Numbered from the stretch's first letter, positions 1-12,937 are shown. The stretch is 64,000 nt of DNA from Oreocharis arfaki (GCA_013398015.1 VZRR01011618.1:124001-188000), one strand, 5' to 3'. Notes: generated by a model from the letters alone, not told the origin. Made by a program: numbers and translations.

Positions 1-3000
1 AAAGACAACGCCACAAAGTTCTTACAGAATCGATCCTAAGTACATTGTGGTGTACAATAGTATAGAGGTTTTAGCCTCATTAACTGTTTTAATAATCTCA
101 TAAGGCCTTGTTATTCAAATTCCATCTAATAATTTCATATTAGAGCACCATAAACACCAATTTGGTTTATCCCACCTTAAATATCTTTGTAGCTCTTTAT
201 TTCAGAGCTATTTTGGAAGATGCCAATGAAGCAGTGACCTAATTCATGGCCTGCCAAAGCTGATAGGAGGTTTTTGCAGAGGCTCAGAAACCAGGCCACA
301 AAACACAAGCAATAACCCTTCAAAATAAAGTAGATACATCTTCAAGATTTATGTTTACATTTTGGCTTTATAAATAGTTTTCCAAGGTCGATGGCTCAGG
401 GTGCAATGCAAGGAGGCACTTGGGCACATTCAGGTTCATTTTGGTTTCACAGCCTTTCTTTATAGGCCCAGGCAAAGCCCTGGTACCAGCACTGAGACCT
501 CAGGGTCTGCTTCCCCCCACCAGCACCACAAAGCCCGGATGAACCAGGCATAACCTGGAAAGCACAAAGTCCCTCTGCAGGGTGCAGCTGGGCACATGGA
601 CCTGCCAGCCCAGGCACTCAGGGAGCAGCAACTGCGGCTCCACAGGCTCCAGGACCCACACAAAGCCCCCTGGACCCTGCAGGCAGGAAGAAATAGTGGC
701 ACAATGGTGTACTGGATGGAAAACGTCCTCTCGACTGTCTGTACATGTGAAAAAAAGAGAGATGGATCTTCGTAATTAAGTCGTATCTCTCACACAACAC
801 CTCAAAGGAAGAAAAAGCTGTTCTGTGGATAACCATTGCTTGCCACTTTCACTCACAGACACCATCCACTTTTCAGCTGAGTAACCTCAGGCATCAGCTC
901 ATTTGCACATACATCTTCATTTTTGTGGTGTTTGGCTCAACTGAAATATCCATTCTCCAAAGCTCTCCCCTTCCTTCCCTGCAGCATGCACTAAATTTCC
1001 TTATTATTCACTGATCTCCATCCCTGTAGGATTAGAGATCAGGAGAAAGAAACACTCATTAACATTTTATATTAATTTTATAACTCTGAAGGATTCATTA
1101 GAAGAGGCAACTACAATGATGAATGTAAGAGATATCTCTATAAACTAATAATTCTACATTTCTAGTGACTTCCAAGGTACAATAATTTATAATAATTGCC
1201 TTACCAATTTTTTTTTCATTGGCCTACCATGGGACTAGCAGAAAGAAAATTATCACTGCTACATAATATTGGAAGAGTCTGTGGATAAAATTTACATTTT
1301 CTTTCCCAAAACTTAATCTGTTAATTAATCAAATGGTACCTAACAACACCCCCACAGCCACATCACAGCTTTAGCCTGCTGTGAGCTTAGACAGAAATAA
1401 AAGTCTGTCTGCACAAGAACATTTAAGTGATTTAATGCGTCACCTTCTTAGGGAATGGGATTTCTTGTGCTTTGAAGGAGGGCACCCCCAATATGATGGA
1501 GTGAGAAGGGCAGAAATGGGAAAGCAAAGGTTCACAGCCAGATCTGCATCCAGGGGCTGGCTCGGCTGGTTCACACACCTGCTCCCAGGCCCCGGGGCTT
1601 TGCTGCCTCTCCCTGCAGGCTGGCCAGGTTCCTGGGCTATGGCTGGATGGCAGGAGATGGCAGCCTCCATAGAGTCCTCCCAGATTAAGTGCAAGACCTT
1701 TGGAGACAATTTCTTCATTTTCCAGATAGGATTTTAATCCCCAAGAGTGGAGAAGGGGAGCTCCAGAGCATGTCCTCACTGCCCTCAGAGGATGGGAGCT
1801 CATGTACTGCTTCTCCACACAGCCTCCTGCTGGTGCCAGGCCTGGATCCCCCTATGGATGCACTTGCCCACTCAGTCTGCAGCAGTTTGAATGAGGATCT
1901 CACAGCCCAGCCCTCAGCTGAGCACCCCTGGCCACGGTGGCCATGAGCAGGGGAAGGTGGCCCAGGGTCTCATGCTGACAAGGGCTCCCTGAAGAAATCC
2001 CAGCGAACACCTCCTGCACCAGGGCGGCTGCCAGTCTGGCTGTGAGAGGACAAACTCATGGGGGTGGAACTATGCAACACAAGAACTCCTCACTCCATCT
2101 TCAGTGCCAGCCCACACCATGCAAACACAAGCCCTAAAGGGATCAAACTCAGTTCACAGTGCATGTAAGAAACACAGCCAGGCTCTTTTTCCTTGGAACA
2201 TAATTTTAATTGAGATGAGGTAGATCTTTTTTTCATTGGATGAAATACCTGTTGCATGGCCCAGGGCAGGTGAAAATTCGTAGGGTCCCCTGTGTGGCCA
2301 GGAGAGTTTGTTTTCCATACAATGATATCTGAAAATGGAAATCCTACACAAGGTAACAAAAGGCAGAACATGAAACAGCCTCAGCTCTAGTGATGTGGGG
2401 TCTAACACTGACCAGGCAAAGCCAGGCAGCTGGAGGGAGGGGGGTGAGATAAAGGAATGGGAGGACAGGTCAGGGTTATTCAATAGAAAGCCAGAAGCAG
2501 ACCTTGCTTCTCCCTCTTCCAGCCAGTGCTGTTCCAGGGCTCAGACCACGAAAGGCACATAAGGCACATACTTGACTGCCTTTGGGGACCTGCAGGGATC
2601 TAAGTGACTTAGATCTAGGTCAATTAAGTATAACTCAACAGTCAGGCTTTAGAAAAGCAGCATGGGTGCTTCTCCAGAAACTCAGTATTTTGCAGTATTT
2701 TTCCAGCTTTGTGAAGCTCATGTTACAAGGACAGAAAGGCATCTGCAGCAGTAGCTGCAGAGCCCACTTGCAAAGCGACTCCAACCGGAGTCTTAGTGTA
2801 ATCTTCCCTTTCACCTGTGCACACAGGCTTTATCTGGTGGGGAGGGAGAAGCCATCCTGCCACACCAATGGCCCAAAACGCTCTGCAAGCACAGGTGGGC
2901 TGCCTGGGAGGGTTCTCACCTTGGCCAGGGTTTGTTTCTCCCCTGCAGGGGGGTCCTTGCCATGCCTACCCCACTCCCCAGCAGGGATTACACCCAGCAC

Positions 3001-6000
3001 AGACACACCAATGCACACAAGGGCCCGGGCGATGTCCAGGTTTTTCCAATGCCATTTTAAGGGAACATATCAAAACCAGGAGTGAGAATACTTCTTTTTC
3101 CCCAAAGCTTAAGAATAGGAGGCAAACCAAGCCCTCTGTAACAAGGTCGGTGCTTCACCTAAACAGCAGAGGGCATGTTTACTCCAAGACAAGTGGCTGA
3201 GCATTTTGTAAACATTTCATGGCAGCTCTTGGTCACTGAGTTAAAATAAAATACTGACACATTTGCATGTGCTGGTAGCAGAGTCAGCAGCATGTTCCTT
3301 GTTATCTCACTCAAAACCAAAAATTACGATTCTCTGAAAAAATTGAAATTAATTAGAGAGAAATTAGGTGAACTCTAATTTTCAGGAAAATATCTATCAC
3401 CCATCTCTGACTAGGTCAACTTTACTATGAGACTTTTGGGGTGACAGGCTCCCAGTGTCACCAGCCTCCCCTCCCCCAAAAAAGAAACAAATTAACAAGA
3501 GAAATTTCTTGATAAAATGAGCAGATAAGGATCCCACCACAGATGAATAGATGCTACCAAAGGGAAAATATAACTTAAAATGCCATCTGATGAATCATCC
3601 CATGGCATCAGCCTTTTGGCAGGGATGGGGGATGCTTTCTGGCACCAGCATGGATGGGGTTGGCTGCCTTTGGGACTGATGGGGAAGGCACAAGGGATGC
3701 TGTACAGCATCCACGCAGTCCAGAAGCCCTCTTACCCTCCTCATGTTCTTGCTGCCTGGCCCTCATGGCTGCTGGCTTCCGTGGCTGCGCCTGTGGGATG
3801 TCCCTGGCACTGCGTTGTAGCACCCTACACCTTCCTGCAGATGAAGTAGGTCACTTGCTTTTCCAAAAGCTCATCCACCATGTCTGTGCTGCTGGCTCAG
3901 GCCATGTCACACCTGATGAGCCACCTTCCTGGTCTGTCTCAGCAATCCCTGGCCACTCAGGGCAGCAGGACAGTGGTGTTGCCCATGGAGGCTGCCTCAG
4001 GGAAACACAGGGAAGTTCTCAGGATTGTACTCATTCACAGTGTGATAACAAGCCAGGAAAGGCTTTCTTACCAGTATTGTACAAGATTTTGCCAAGAGAG
4101 TGTTACAGCTACGCTGGATGATGGACAGCCTCGAGCAGGGAGTGAAGGCATCTGCCTAAAGCACTTGGGAATTCCTGGCCTGAGCTGAGTGGTGACTTGG
4201 GGCCAATGCTGTATCCACCAAACCATTACTTACTCAACCACGTGGACTGTGGGGGTGCTAACAGAGTATTCTTCCACAGTGGATGTTTCCTAGTGCTTAT
4301 CTTGGTTTAAGTGTCTCTGAGTAGTTCTTGACAGGCTAAAATGTCACAACTGAAAAGAGAAGATTAAGGAGCCCAACGTACGTACCTTGGCAACAGCTCA
4401 GCTCACTAATCTAATGCTGGCACTTCCAGTGACTCGGCCTGGGCTTCATGTCTGCTTTGCACAGCTGAGGACTGGAACAGACACCAGAGGCTCAGTGACA
4501 GATGTGCATGGGCCAGCAGCACTTGTAACACTGCAGCTGGAGTTGTGCAAAACGTCTGGAGCCATGTCAGAACCCTACACCTGAGGCCCATCCCAAAGCT
4601 GGGAGGAGCTGCTGCTGGCTTTAGTGAGGTTTAGCACAGTCAGATCTTCTGACTGCTGGAAGAACATTCTCTTAGACAAGAGAGGTAGCCCAGTGGGATC
4701 TGCACAGCTGCCTCGTGACCCCCTCAGCAATACTGCAACCCCATGAGATGTTACAACACAGAACCGTAGGACAATTAGTTGTGTCATTGTCCATTACCCC
4801 AGACTTGGGTGTGGATGATATTTGCTGATTCACAAGGGCGTGCATCTTCCCAGGAGTGGAGTCGCCTGTCCCTGTGCAATTAACTACAGACATGTGGAAA
4901 GAGTCTCTGGTCACCCTGAAGTGCAGGTTACTCCTATCACTCCTGTGGCTACACATGGCCCTTAAGTGCCTGCTCCTACACTCACATACTTAATGGGTGT
5001 GTTCGTGCCTTCTGTTTTATGAAACTGCAGCACAAAGCAGAAAACTAGCAGAAAAAAAACCAAACTTCATTTCCATCTTTATGCACTTTCATTACATATT
5101 AATAAACAAAGAGGGAAAAAACCAGTCACCAAGAGATGCTATTTTTGGTCAAAGCTACAATGAATAAGAAATTCTCCAAGGCCTGTGTGAGCAAAAACCC
5201 CCCAGTGGAATTTTAGCTCTTTTAAACAGTCACCCAGAATTTCATTTTCCTGCTCTCGCAATATATGTTTTCCACATTTCTTTCTGTCTTTGTGTCCCCT
5301 TGAAACAAAGGCAAAGTGCTTCCAGAAACCTGGAATCTACTGAATGGAATCCTCTGGGGTATTTCATAAACAGCAAACAAAGTGAGATCTGGAAGGCCAC
5401 AGTAGCTGTGGGACTTCATGGGTACTATGACCAGCTTACTGACTTCTTGTGCAGGAAGTAGGGTGGAGATAAATTGCACCCACGTTTCCAGGTAATTAAT
5501 TATTATTTCTGCTTTGCATTTAGAGACTCTCCCTCTTCCAGCACTGGGTGCACGTTCTCATGCACGAAGGGAGGCAGAGGGATGTCAGGGGTGACAGTCC
5601 TGTAAGAGAAGCCAGGTGACTTGCCCTGGCTGTAATGATGACTCCACCTTAATGACACAGGAAAGGCACCTCTGAGTGTTGATGGCTGGGACACAGCTCT
5701 TCTGCCAGCACTCTCAGCATCTATAAAACACCTCACGAGCCTGGCCAGGTGTGAGGACAAGGTGTTCCCTCTCCTTGGGCAGTCAGTCACGTTGTCTCCA
5801 GCTGCCCTGGGCACTCATCAGTGCTTGTTCCACACAGCAGGCAAAGCAAAACCAGGTGAGATGTGGATGTTCACTGCACACACAGGTTGGGCTGGAGGGG
5901 TAGCACAGCTTTTTAAATTATCTAGGCCCAGCACACGAAGCCTGGAAGATCGATGAAGCCCTGAATCAGGCTCTGGTGTTGGAATTAGCTTGTTTTGCCT

Positions 6001-8183
6001 CTGATTTAATGAGAAAAGACTTTGGCCTCCCAGGCTGTAATATAGCCCATTTATTGTAACACATTTGAAAAGGAGAATCATAACACTCATAATGAAGGGA
6101 AAGGGAGAGCAACTGTGGCTTCCAGTAGGTGAATACCCCAGACCTTTACAGACCGGACTTCCCCATGGCCTCTTCTACGGCTTCACCAGCATTTTATGAG
6201 CCTGCCCATGCTCTGCTCCATCCAGATGATTTTATTTATTTTATACTGGGTATCAGCAATCCCTTCCCCCCAGCATTTCTTAGCCAGACCAACGAGATGA
6301 TCACACTCAATCCTGTACTAAAAACCAGCACAAGGCAAGGGCCGTGCTGCTCCTTGCAGGGCAGTGTGACCTTAGTAAGTCACCCTCACAATTGTTCTCT
6401 TATTTTCTCTTCCTCTGCCATTTTAAATATTTGTTCAGCCCCAGAGAGTTTTGCCAGAAGCAAACTTGAGCTTTCCAGGCCATGAGGAACACTGTGGCTT
6501 CTGGGGACTGCAGTGCAGTGGCACTATCACATCCAGTAAGTGACCTGGGAGGTGCAGGATGGGGCTTTCTGAGTGTAAATAGAGTCACACAGAAGGCACA
6601 CAGTTACTCCCCCAACAGCAGATTGATTCTATAGCTAAGACTTCACATTGATGTCTTTTGGTTTAAATAGAAAGGCTTTTTTTCTCCTGAACTAGAGAAC
6701 AGTAGACTGTACCATGTTACAGTCAACTGGTACAGCCCATGGAACAGCCCAAATCAAGCCATCAAAAAGACTAGAAATGCTGACAATGCAAGGACTCAGA
6801 TACCTCCCACTGGAAAATCTAGACCATCTCCTTTTCCTCCTGTTAAACCAAGTCAAAGCACAGAAATCCTCTGCAAAAGAACAGTGATTTTCACCCAGCT
6901 CTGCACCACCACCTGTGTCTCAGCCACCTGTTGCTCCACAGGGCAATTTTCAGTGACTGAAAGCCTCCACAGACTCACATGTAATAACAGGCACAGCCTT
7001 GTAACAAATACATACACTTCCAGTTGATACCTGTGACTGGCAAAATGCTGTCTGAAAATGTAAACACATGCCTGAGAATAATGCAGCTTTAGAGGTAAGG
7101 ACCATTCAATCTCCAGGATGTCAGCTGGGTCAAAAGCTTTCCTTTAGTACACATCCCAACACAATTAAAATAAAAGCAAGCTTTCAGGCTAACAGCTTAG
7201 GTGGTGCACCTCAATACACTTCTCCCTCTTTTTATTTTCCCTTCAGGAGGAAGATCAGCTTTCTTTTGCAGGATGTTTATAGTGCAGCCTGGCTGACAGC
7301 ATCCGGGACATCTGCTAGGACACAGGTATCTCTGTTCTCCAGTGACCTGTCCTGTCATCACCACAAAATCACCTTCCCTCTGAACCATATCCTTGCCTGT
7401 TTCAGCAGGAACCTCTTTCAGCCTTGGAACAATGTACAGAAATGCTCTGTGTGGTCTCTATAAACACAGAAAAAAAAGGATCCTGCTAGATCTTAATTGA
7501 GAAGAACCAGATAAGTAACTCTTCATGATTTTAAGCTCTTTCAGGCTCTCTTGACAAGGCACTCCACTAGAACTGGTGGTTTCACACTAGATAGACAGAA
7601 GCATGATGTACCACAATTTGGGTCCACCTATCTGCATCAGGTACATTCACTCAACTGGTTTTACCATTCTCCTTCAGTACCTTGACAGAAATGCAGTTCC
7701 CACTCTGCTAAGAGAAAAAGGAAACGTTATCTTTTTCTGATGTTGGAGATAAAGGGTTGGATGTGGTACAATAACATCTGCTCCATGATTTACAACACAG
7801 GCCTGACTGGCAGCTCAAGTGTGTATTGTCAAGGCAAGGGGTGTTTTTAATATAGAAAGGTGCCACATTTATCAGCAGCTGACACACTTGCATTATTGTT
7901 GGAATGAGGTCCCAGGTGGGAAACAGAGATGAGGGTGGCTACGTGAGCCTCCAGCTCAGCAGGAGTTTGTTACTGAGCTCCTTCCACTGCTCCTACTACA
8001 AAAGAAGCCCGAACTCCAGTTCAAGGCTTGGCAAAACCAGAACTGACACTTTTTGTGACTCACACTAAATTGGCACACATGTCTGCAAGCAATACAGACC
8101 CACCAACTCCCCTTGCAGCAAAGGTATTTCAAAACAGACACATGTTCTTGGGAAAAAATAATCACAAGGATGATTGTCTCTAC
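1..8183. other. Start of the long KALRN intron after e17; no gene seen
   Basis: At least 8183 bp. I looked on the minus strand for the Ig-domain exon (CKVCGRPKP, ITWKG type words) and did not find it. No CR1, tRNA or microsatellite recognised. Open frames here are short and lack family resemblance. AT-rich segments at 1040-1360 and 5040-5130 show no clear signature. Confidence 0.7.
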
Positions 8184-8243
8184 CTCCATACTAGTATTGG
8201 GGTCAAGGTCATCACACTCTGATTCCTCTGAGCTGTTTGTCTC
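8184..8243 (-). CDS. KALRN: KALRN exon e17: acidic linker before the Ig domain
   Basis: Exactly 20 codons, phase 0/0, ETNSSEESECDDLDPNTSME. Acceptor CTGCCAAACAAG, donor GTAGAG. It is a Ser/Glu/Asp-rich segment with casein-kinase-2-like sites (SSEESE), identical as far as I recall to mammalian kalirin. The next exon in the family begins the Ig domain and is not in the window. Confidence 0.95.
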
Positions 8244-9582
8244 CTTGTTTGGCAGCATGAAGAGGAAGAAAGAGAACAAGAGATTAGAAAAGAGATTGGT
8301 TAGTCAGGGCAAAGCAGCACAGTTGTGAGCAGCATGGAAATGGGCAACAGTAGGGAAAATGCTCCTAAAACACAAACGAAAAACAAACCGACAACAAAAC
8401 AAGGGAAGCAAAGGCAAAGACATGCTTTTGCCAGAGAAGCAGCAGTGATTCTGCAATTTGTTCATGTAGTGAAAACAAGAAGGAAGCAAGAGGAGGAAGA
8501 ACTGTGCCACCATGCTGGAGCAGCTGCTACCCTCAGGCCCAGTCCTTCCTCGTCCAGAGGGTGCGAGGGCGCCCGGGATGCAGTGTCAGGGTTCCTCCCT
8601 TTGCACATGCCAGGGCTATTGCACCAGGCTTGTAAGGCACAAAGCCTCTGCAAAGGAAAACACTTAATCATGGGCTCTCCTGGAGAGGGGTGGATCCAAA
8701 GGACATGCTCAAGTGCTTTCCTGAATCAAGGCTGGGCTTTGGTTGTGTCAAAATCACAAGTGTTTGCTTGCCTCTGTTGGGAGGGAAAGCCCCAGATTAG
8801 TCCTGAGCAGGCCTCATGGTCGGTTTAGAGGGATGGATCCTCTGAGTTGGAGCACAGTAGTCAGGCACCCAGAGCAGAAGATGGAGCTTAAGCCCACAGT
8901 TCTGAACCTTTTCCATACTGGGAGATCTCAGAGAAAGAGAGAGAGACGCAGACACACAGACACACACACACACACACAGACACACACGAGACCTTCTCCT
9001 GCCAAGACAGAGTCAGCATCTCTGCCCTGTCTGATAACATGGAAAGAAAAAGGTCACTGAGACCATCTCCCTAGACCAAAAAGCTTAAGAATCCCCAGGC
9101 TGGGAACCCCTTATCTTAACATCTGGTGAAATATTGACCTAAAGAAAACTCAGCAACTTCAGCAAGGCCATTGGTTCACCCAGTGGCTTTCTCACTGCTG
9201 CAGCTGCTCTGATGAAGCTGCAGACTGGGCTAGATCAGAGGTCAGTGAATCACTAGTGTCCCAATTTTAAGTTATTTAACCATGTATATAGTTGGGTTTC
9301 TTAATGAAGGTTACTTACTTGCATGTGGGATGCCAGGAAAAAGAAAACAAAAAACAAAGACTGCATTTTATCTTGCATGCAAAAATCCTGCTAAAATGGA
9401 TACTACATAAAAAGGAACAACAAAAAAGATAACTGAAGTTGAAAAAAGGAAAAAAAACCCAAAAAACCAAAACCCAAACTCAAAATTGCCACCCCCTCCC
9501 TCTCTCAGGAGAGGATGCTACAGGGGGTGGAAAGGATGGGAAGCAGGAGAGCAGCACAGAGCTTTCAGATGGCCTTACTCAC
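8244..9582. other. KALRN intron (e16-e17)
   Basis: 1339 bp phase-0 intron. It contains the GA/CA microsatellite at 8931-8990 and an A-rich stretch at 9418-9485. No exon seen. Confidence 0.8.
8931..8990. repeat. (GA)n/(CA)n compound microsatellite
   Basis: GA-rich 8931-8946 runs into a CA repeat interrupted by GACA units (8950-8988). It is a likely length-polymorphic locus in the intron. Confidence 0.9.
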
Positions 9583-9706
9583 TTTAACAGAGACTTTGTT
9601 CCCCAGAATATCCTTGGATTTACGTGGCCCATTGACTTCATTTTTGCCACTGCTCTCCTTTTCCGCCCGCTTTCTCATGCGCAGGGTATGCCATGAACAT
9701 GACTTC
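9583..9706 (-). CDS. KALRN: KALRN exon e16: basic linker after SH3
   Basis: One base completing Lys, then 41 codons: KSCSWHTLRMRKRAEKESSG then KNEVNGPRKSKDILGNKVSV and K. Acceptor TTGTACAACAG, donor GTGAGT. SWHTLRMRKR is strongly basic, with likely phosphorylation or membrane/RNA contact potential; role unknown. It occurs only in isoforms that splice past the SH3 exon toward the Ig-FnIII-kinase tail. Confidence 0.96.
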
Positions 9707-10686
9707 CTGTTGTACCAAAAAACGCAGCAGTCAAATGGCAAATCATAGCAGGAAGAAAGGTTTTGGAAAGGGGAACCAGCATCCAATTTGCAATTACTGC
9801 AATTCCCTAGAAGGTGAAAGCCACTGGCAGGCAATCTGCCTGTCTCAATCTCAGCAATGAGAGTTGAAGATAAAAACCAAACCAAAGGGTTCTGCAAAGC
9901 AGATGTTGTGCCACACTTGCTGTTTAAATGCATGGAGCAGGGAAAAAATGTCCATGATGGAAGCACAGGCAACTAGAACTTGGTCATCTGGTTTCAGGGA
10001 CTTTGTCTCGCATTGCCACAAATAGAAATTTATTTTAATTTTGCTACATTTAAAAGACCAACTTGGTCCTCAGTCTTGTTGGTTAAAAGCAGTGTAACAA
10101 TATAAATACGTAAGAATGGTCCTAATAGATTACTCAGTACAGCAAATAAAAAAAAAATTAGGAAATTCAAGTTGTTGCTCACTACATGTTGGTCAGAACA
10201 TAAACAGCTCAATAAATGGGAGCTGCATTATTAATTTTCCAAGAGATAAGTCATTTCCTAGAATGACGAGCTCTGCTGTGCCTCTCAAGACCAACTATTT
10301 CCCATTTGACTTTGCCAATCCAGTTAAAGAGGACATCAGTCAGCCCCCATGGGTTTTGGCTAGCATCAGAGCAGGCACCATTTCCAGTAAATTTTTCACC
10401 CCTTATTACTGCTCCTGTGACTTTATTCTTGGAAAAAACTAATAAAAGACCAATGTCACCCTTCGCAAGAGCAATGCTGTGTTGACAAGAGAACTGCGTA
10501 TCAAAGCAGACATAAGAAATTAAGAAAAAACCAAAACAGTTCTTGATATGGATTTAATTTGGTTTAAATAGTGGACAGGTTGGGGGAGGAATTTGGGGAG
10601 GGGTATGTTGTCCAAAGCATAAAGCTCTCAAAACAGCAGTGTGATGAACTGGGATCCAGGTTCAAAGCATCTGCCCACCTTTAAGT

Positions 10687-10707
10687 CATGCAAATTTGAT
10701 TTGCATG
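10687..10707. promoter_or_regulatory. Inverted pair of POU octamer motifs
   Basis: CATGCAAAT (10687-10695), a 3-bp spacer TTG, then ATTTGCATG (10699-10707). The two arms are perfect reverse complements and each contains the canonical octamer ATGCAAAT bound by POU/Oct proteins. Flanks TTAAGT and TTTAAG extend it imperfectly. Regulatory use is inferred. Confidence 0.5.
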
Positions 10708-12215
10708 TTTAAGCCCAATGTTTGGCACATGTCACGTCTACAGTACCTTGACACATTTTACAAAGGAAGTTGTATGAAATCCAGGGGTCACCTGTGATGC
10801 CAATAAAACGCAGTATGTTAGCAAGGCAGGACCCAAAGGATGCCCCACACAGCCGACGCTCCCCCATGAACACTGCGTCTGACTCCTAAGCGTTTCCTGC
10901 TTTTACCTCAGCACCTGATGGGAGCTGTACAATAGCTCAGTTAAACAACAAGCAAACACTGCTGCTGCCACAAGACTGAACTGGGTCACGACAACTGTTT
11001 TTGCAACCAGGATTAGAGTCTGCGCTAACTCAGCCTGTACAGGCAGTCGTGTCTGAGCACAGGGAGCACCAGAGCACCCTGCACGGCTCAGACAGGCACT
11101 AAGTGCTGACTGGTATTTGGGCGTTTCTGGAGAAGGTCCAAATGAGAAGTGCAGAGCAGGGGAAGTTATCCAACACTTCAGGACTGTTTCATTTTCCTTT
11201 AGGATATGTAAGAGTCAAGAACGTGGCTGACGGGACTCCCTGACCTATCGGTGAATAATTCATGGTGCCAACACTGCTGGATCGACTATATATTTTGTGT
11301 ACAGTATTTGTCACAGAAGAAACAGTTTTATTACTTCAACTAATTAGTCACTGTGATCTGGCAGACTAGATAGGGTTGAAGATAGCACAGGCCCAGGTTG
11401 ATTTTTACTCACAGGACTCCTATTACTCAAGCATCTTTTTGTTTTCAGGGTTGTTTCAGCTGTTTGAGTTTGAAAACATCATTTAGGACTATAAATCTCA
11501 CTGCAGTGAGAAAGAGAGAAGTGCGATTCACGTGGTTTTCAATTTTGTTACACCTTCCTGGCCACAATTCATCCACCTACAGAATTTGATGCAGAATTTT
11601 ACGGTACAGCTGCCATGAAATCAGTCTTCACCAGGGGTTGGGTACCGTGGATGATTCTAAGGGCATGTGGTTGCATACTGTGGCTAGAGAGGAACCCGGG
11701 AATGGCCATGGCAGATGTGCAAGAGATGTGCCAAGCAATTCCTGTGGCTTAACATGCAATTCCAGGTAGCATTCATTACTGACTGACAGGTAAGTCATCA
11801 TTTCTCTTAACTGAAATGGCAGCAGAGATCAAGTTATTATTTTTAGGGAATCTGTCACAAAATCTTTCCTCGTGTTTAATTCTGCGCCTCGAGGTATTTG
11901 TGTAAGGTAACACAATTTGTAGCACACATCATGCATTACCATCTAGTCATTTTAGATGTTAAAAGAAATCAACAGGTATTACTGAAAAGAGGGTTGTACC
12001 TTCTGTATTTAATACCAAAAAACCACTTTCTTGCATTAGTCATTTCAGACTGACAAATTTCTAAAAATCAGAAAAGAAAAATATATATCCACACATTTGT
12101 TAAATAAGCAACAAAATATTATAAACAAAATTAAAAACAAAACAAAATCAAACAAAACAAAAAAAAAGGGTCAAACTAATTCTTTTACCTCATTAAAACA
12201 TGCTCATGGTGAAAA

Positions 12216-12221
12216 TTTATT
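12216..12221 (-). terminator. Candidate distal polyadenylation signal AATAAA
   Basis: Minus-strand AATAAA preceded by a T/A-rich stretch and followed 10-25 nt later by TTTTCACCATGAGCATGTTT, which offers a CA cleavage dinucleotide and a GT-containing downstream element. Confidence 0.55.
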
Positions 12222-12856
12222 TTACATATTTAAAATAATACATTTAAAATTAGTTACATTACAGGTACAATGATGAACATTGCGACTATCCATTATATTG
12301 CACAACCTGACTTCATCAATATGAGTTTGTTTCTTTTTTTTTTTTTAAATAGTGCAAAATACTTTATACAGGAATGTACTTGGATGGGGGTCTTGCAAAC
12401 CAAAAAATATATTACAAAAGTTACTGCAAACAGAAAAAAACCCTCAAAACAAATGAAAAAAAAAAAAGATACAAGCTGTACAAGGAAATTGCCATAGACA
12501 ACAAAATCTCTCCTCCTTGAGAAGCAAACCTCAGTCCAACACAGAGCCTGGATTTTTGTGGTTTTTTTGTTTATCTAGATGCTGTTATAACCAATATATA
12601 GATTAGTGACTTAATACAACATAAATATAAGTCCAGTCCAAGCAGGTCCATGTTGGTGTAAAATGGTGTCACATAAAGCATATCTTTAACCGTCTATGGT
12701 TTTATTTCTCTCCAAAGTATAAACAAAAGCCCACGAAATGAAAATAAGAAAAACTCGAGCTATCCACCATGGCTGCCCAACGCTGCAGATTGACCACTCA
12801 GCTTGTTCCAATGGCACTGTAGATAAAAATCAGCAGGATTTCCCTACCATTTGGGT

Positions 12857-12887
12857 TTGTTTATTTTTATTTATTTATTTTATTTTC
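12857..12887 (-). terminator. Cluster of overlapping AATAAA words
   Basis: Read on the minus strand this low-complexity stretch contains several AATAAA hexamers in a row (AATAAATAAATAAA-like). It could act as a proximal poly(A) signal for the read-through isoform, or be plain A/T microsatellite. Confidence 0.4.
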
Positions 12888-12931
12888 CTCAAAAAATCCA
12901 CATAGTGCTCCCAGCGAAGCCAATATGGCAC

Positions 12932-12937
12932 TTACTT
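12932..12937 (-). promoter_or_regulatory. KALRN: Overlapping 5' splice site and stop codon
   Basis: The donor GTAAGT (12930-12935) follows the last two bases of the exon, AA. If spliced, AA joins G of e16 to encode Lys. If not, the frame reads AAG (12935-12937) then TAA (12932-12934) and the protein ends in DGSIK. This matches the known kalirin isoform that stops after GEF2 and SH3 (kalirin-9 type). The sequence shows the overlap; its use is inferred from the isoform. Confidence 0.75.

Larger units (their letters stand above)
12190..12931 (-). other. KALRN: Probable 3' UTR of the SH3-terminated KALRN isoform
   Basis: Immediately after the read-through TAA come about 740 bp of AT-rich, non-repetitive sequence with U-runs and no coding signal on the minus strand. 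It ends with AATAAA at 12216-12221 and a short T/G-containing stretch beyond. A dense cluster of AATAAA words lies only about 45-75 nt after the stop (12857-12887). It looks like a vertebrate neuronal 3' UTR. The exact cleavage site is an estimate, near 12190-12205. Confidence 0.65.
9707..12935. other. KALRN intron (e15-e16), containing the alternative 3' UTR
   Basis: 3229 bp phase-2 intron when spliced. Its first 740 bp serve as the probable alternative 3' UTR. It also holds an A-rich tract at 12121-12170 and an inverted pair of octamer motifs at 10687-10707. No additional exon seen. Confidence 0.8.
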
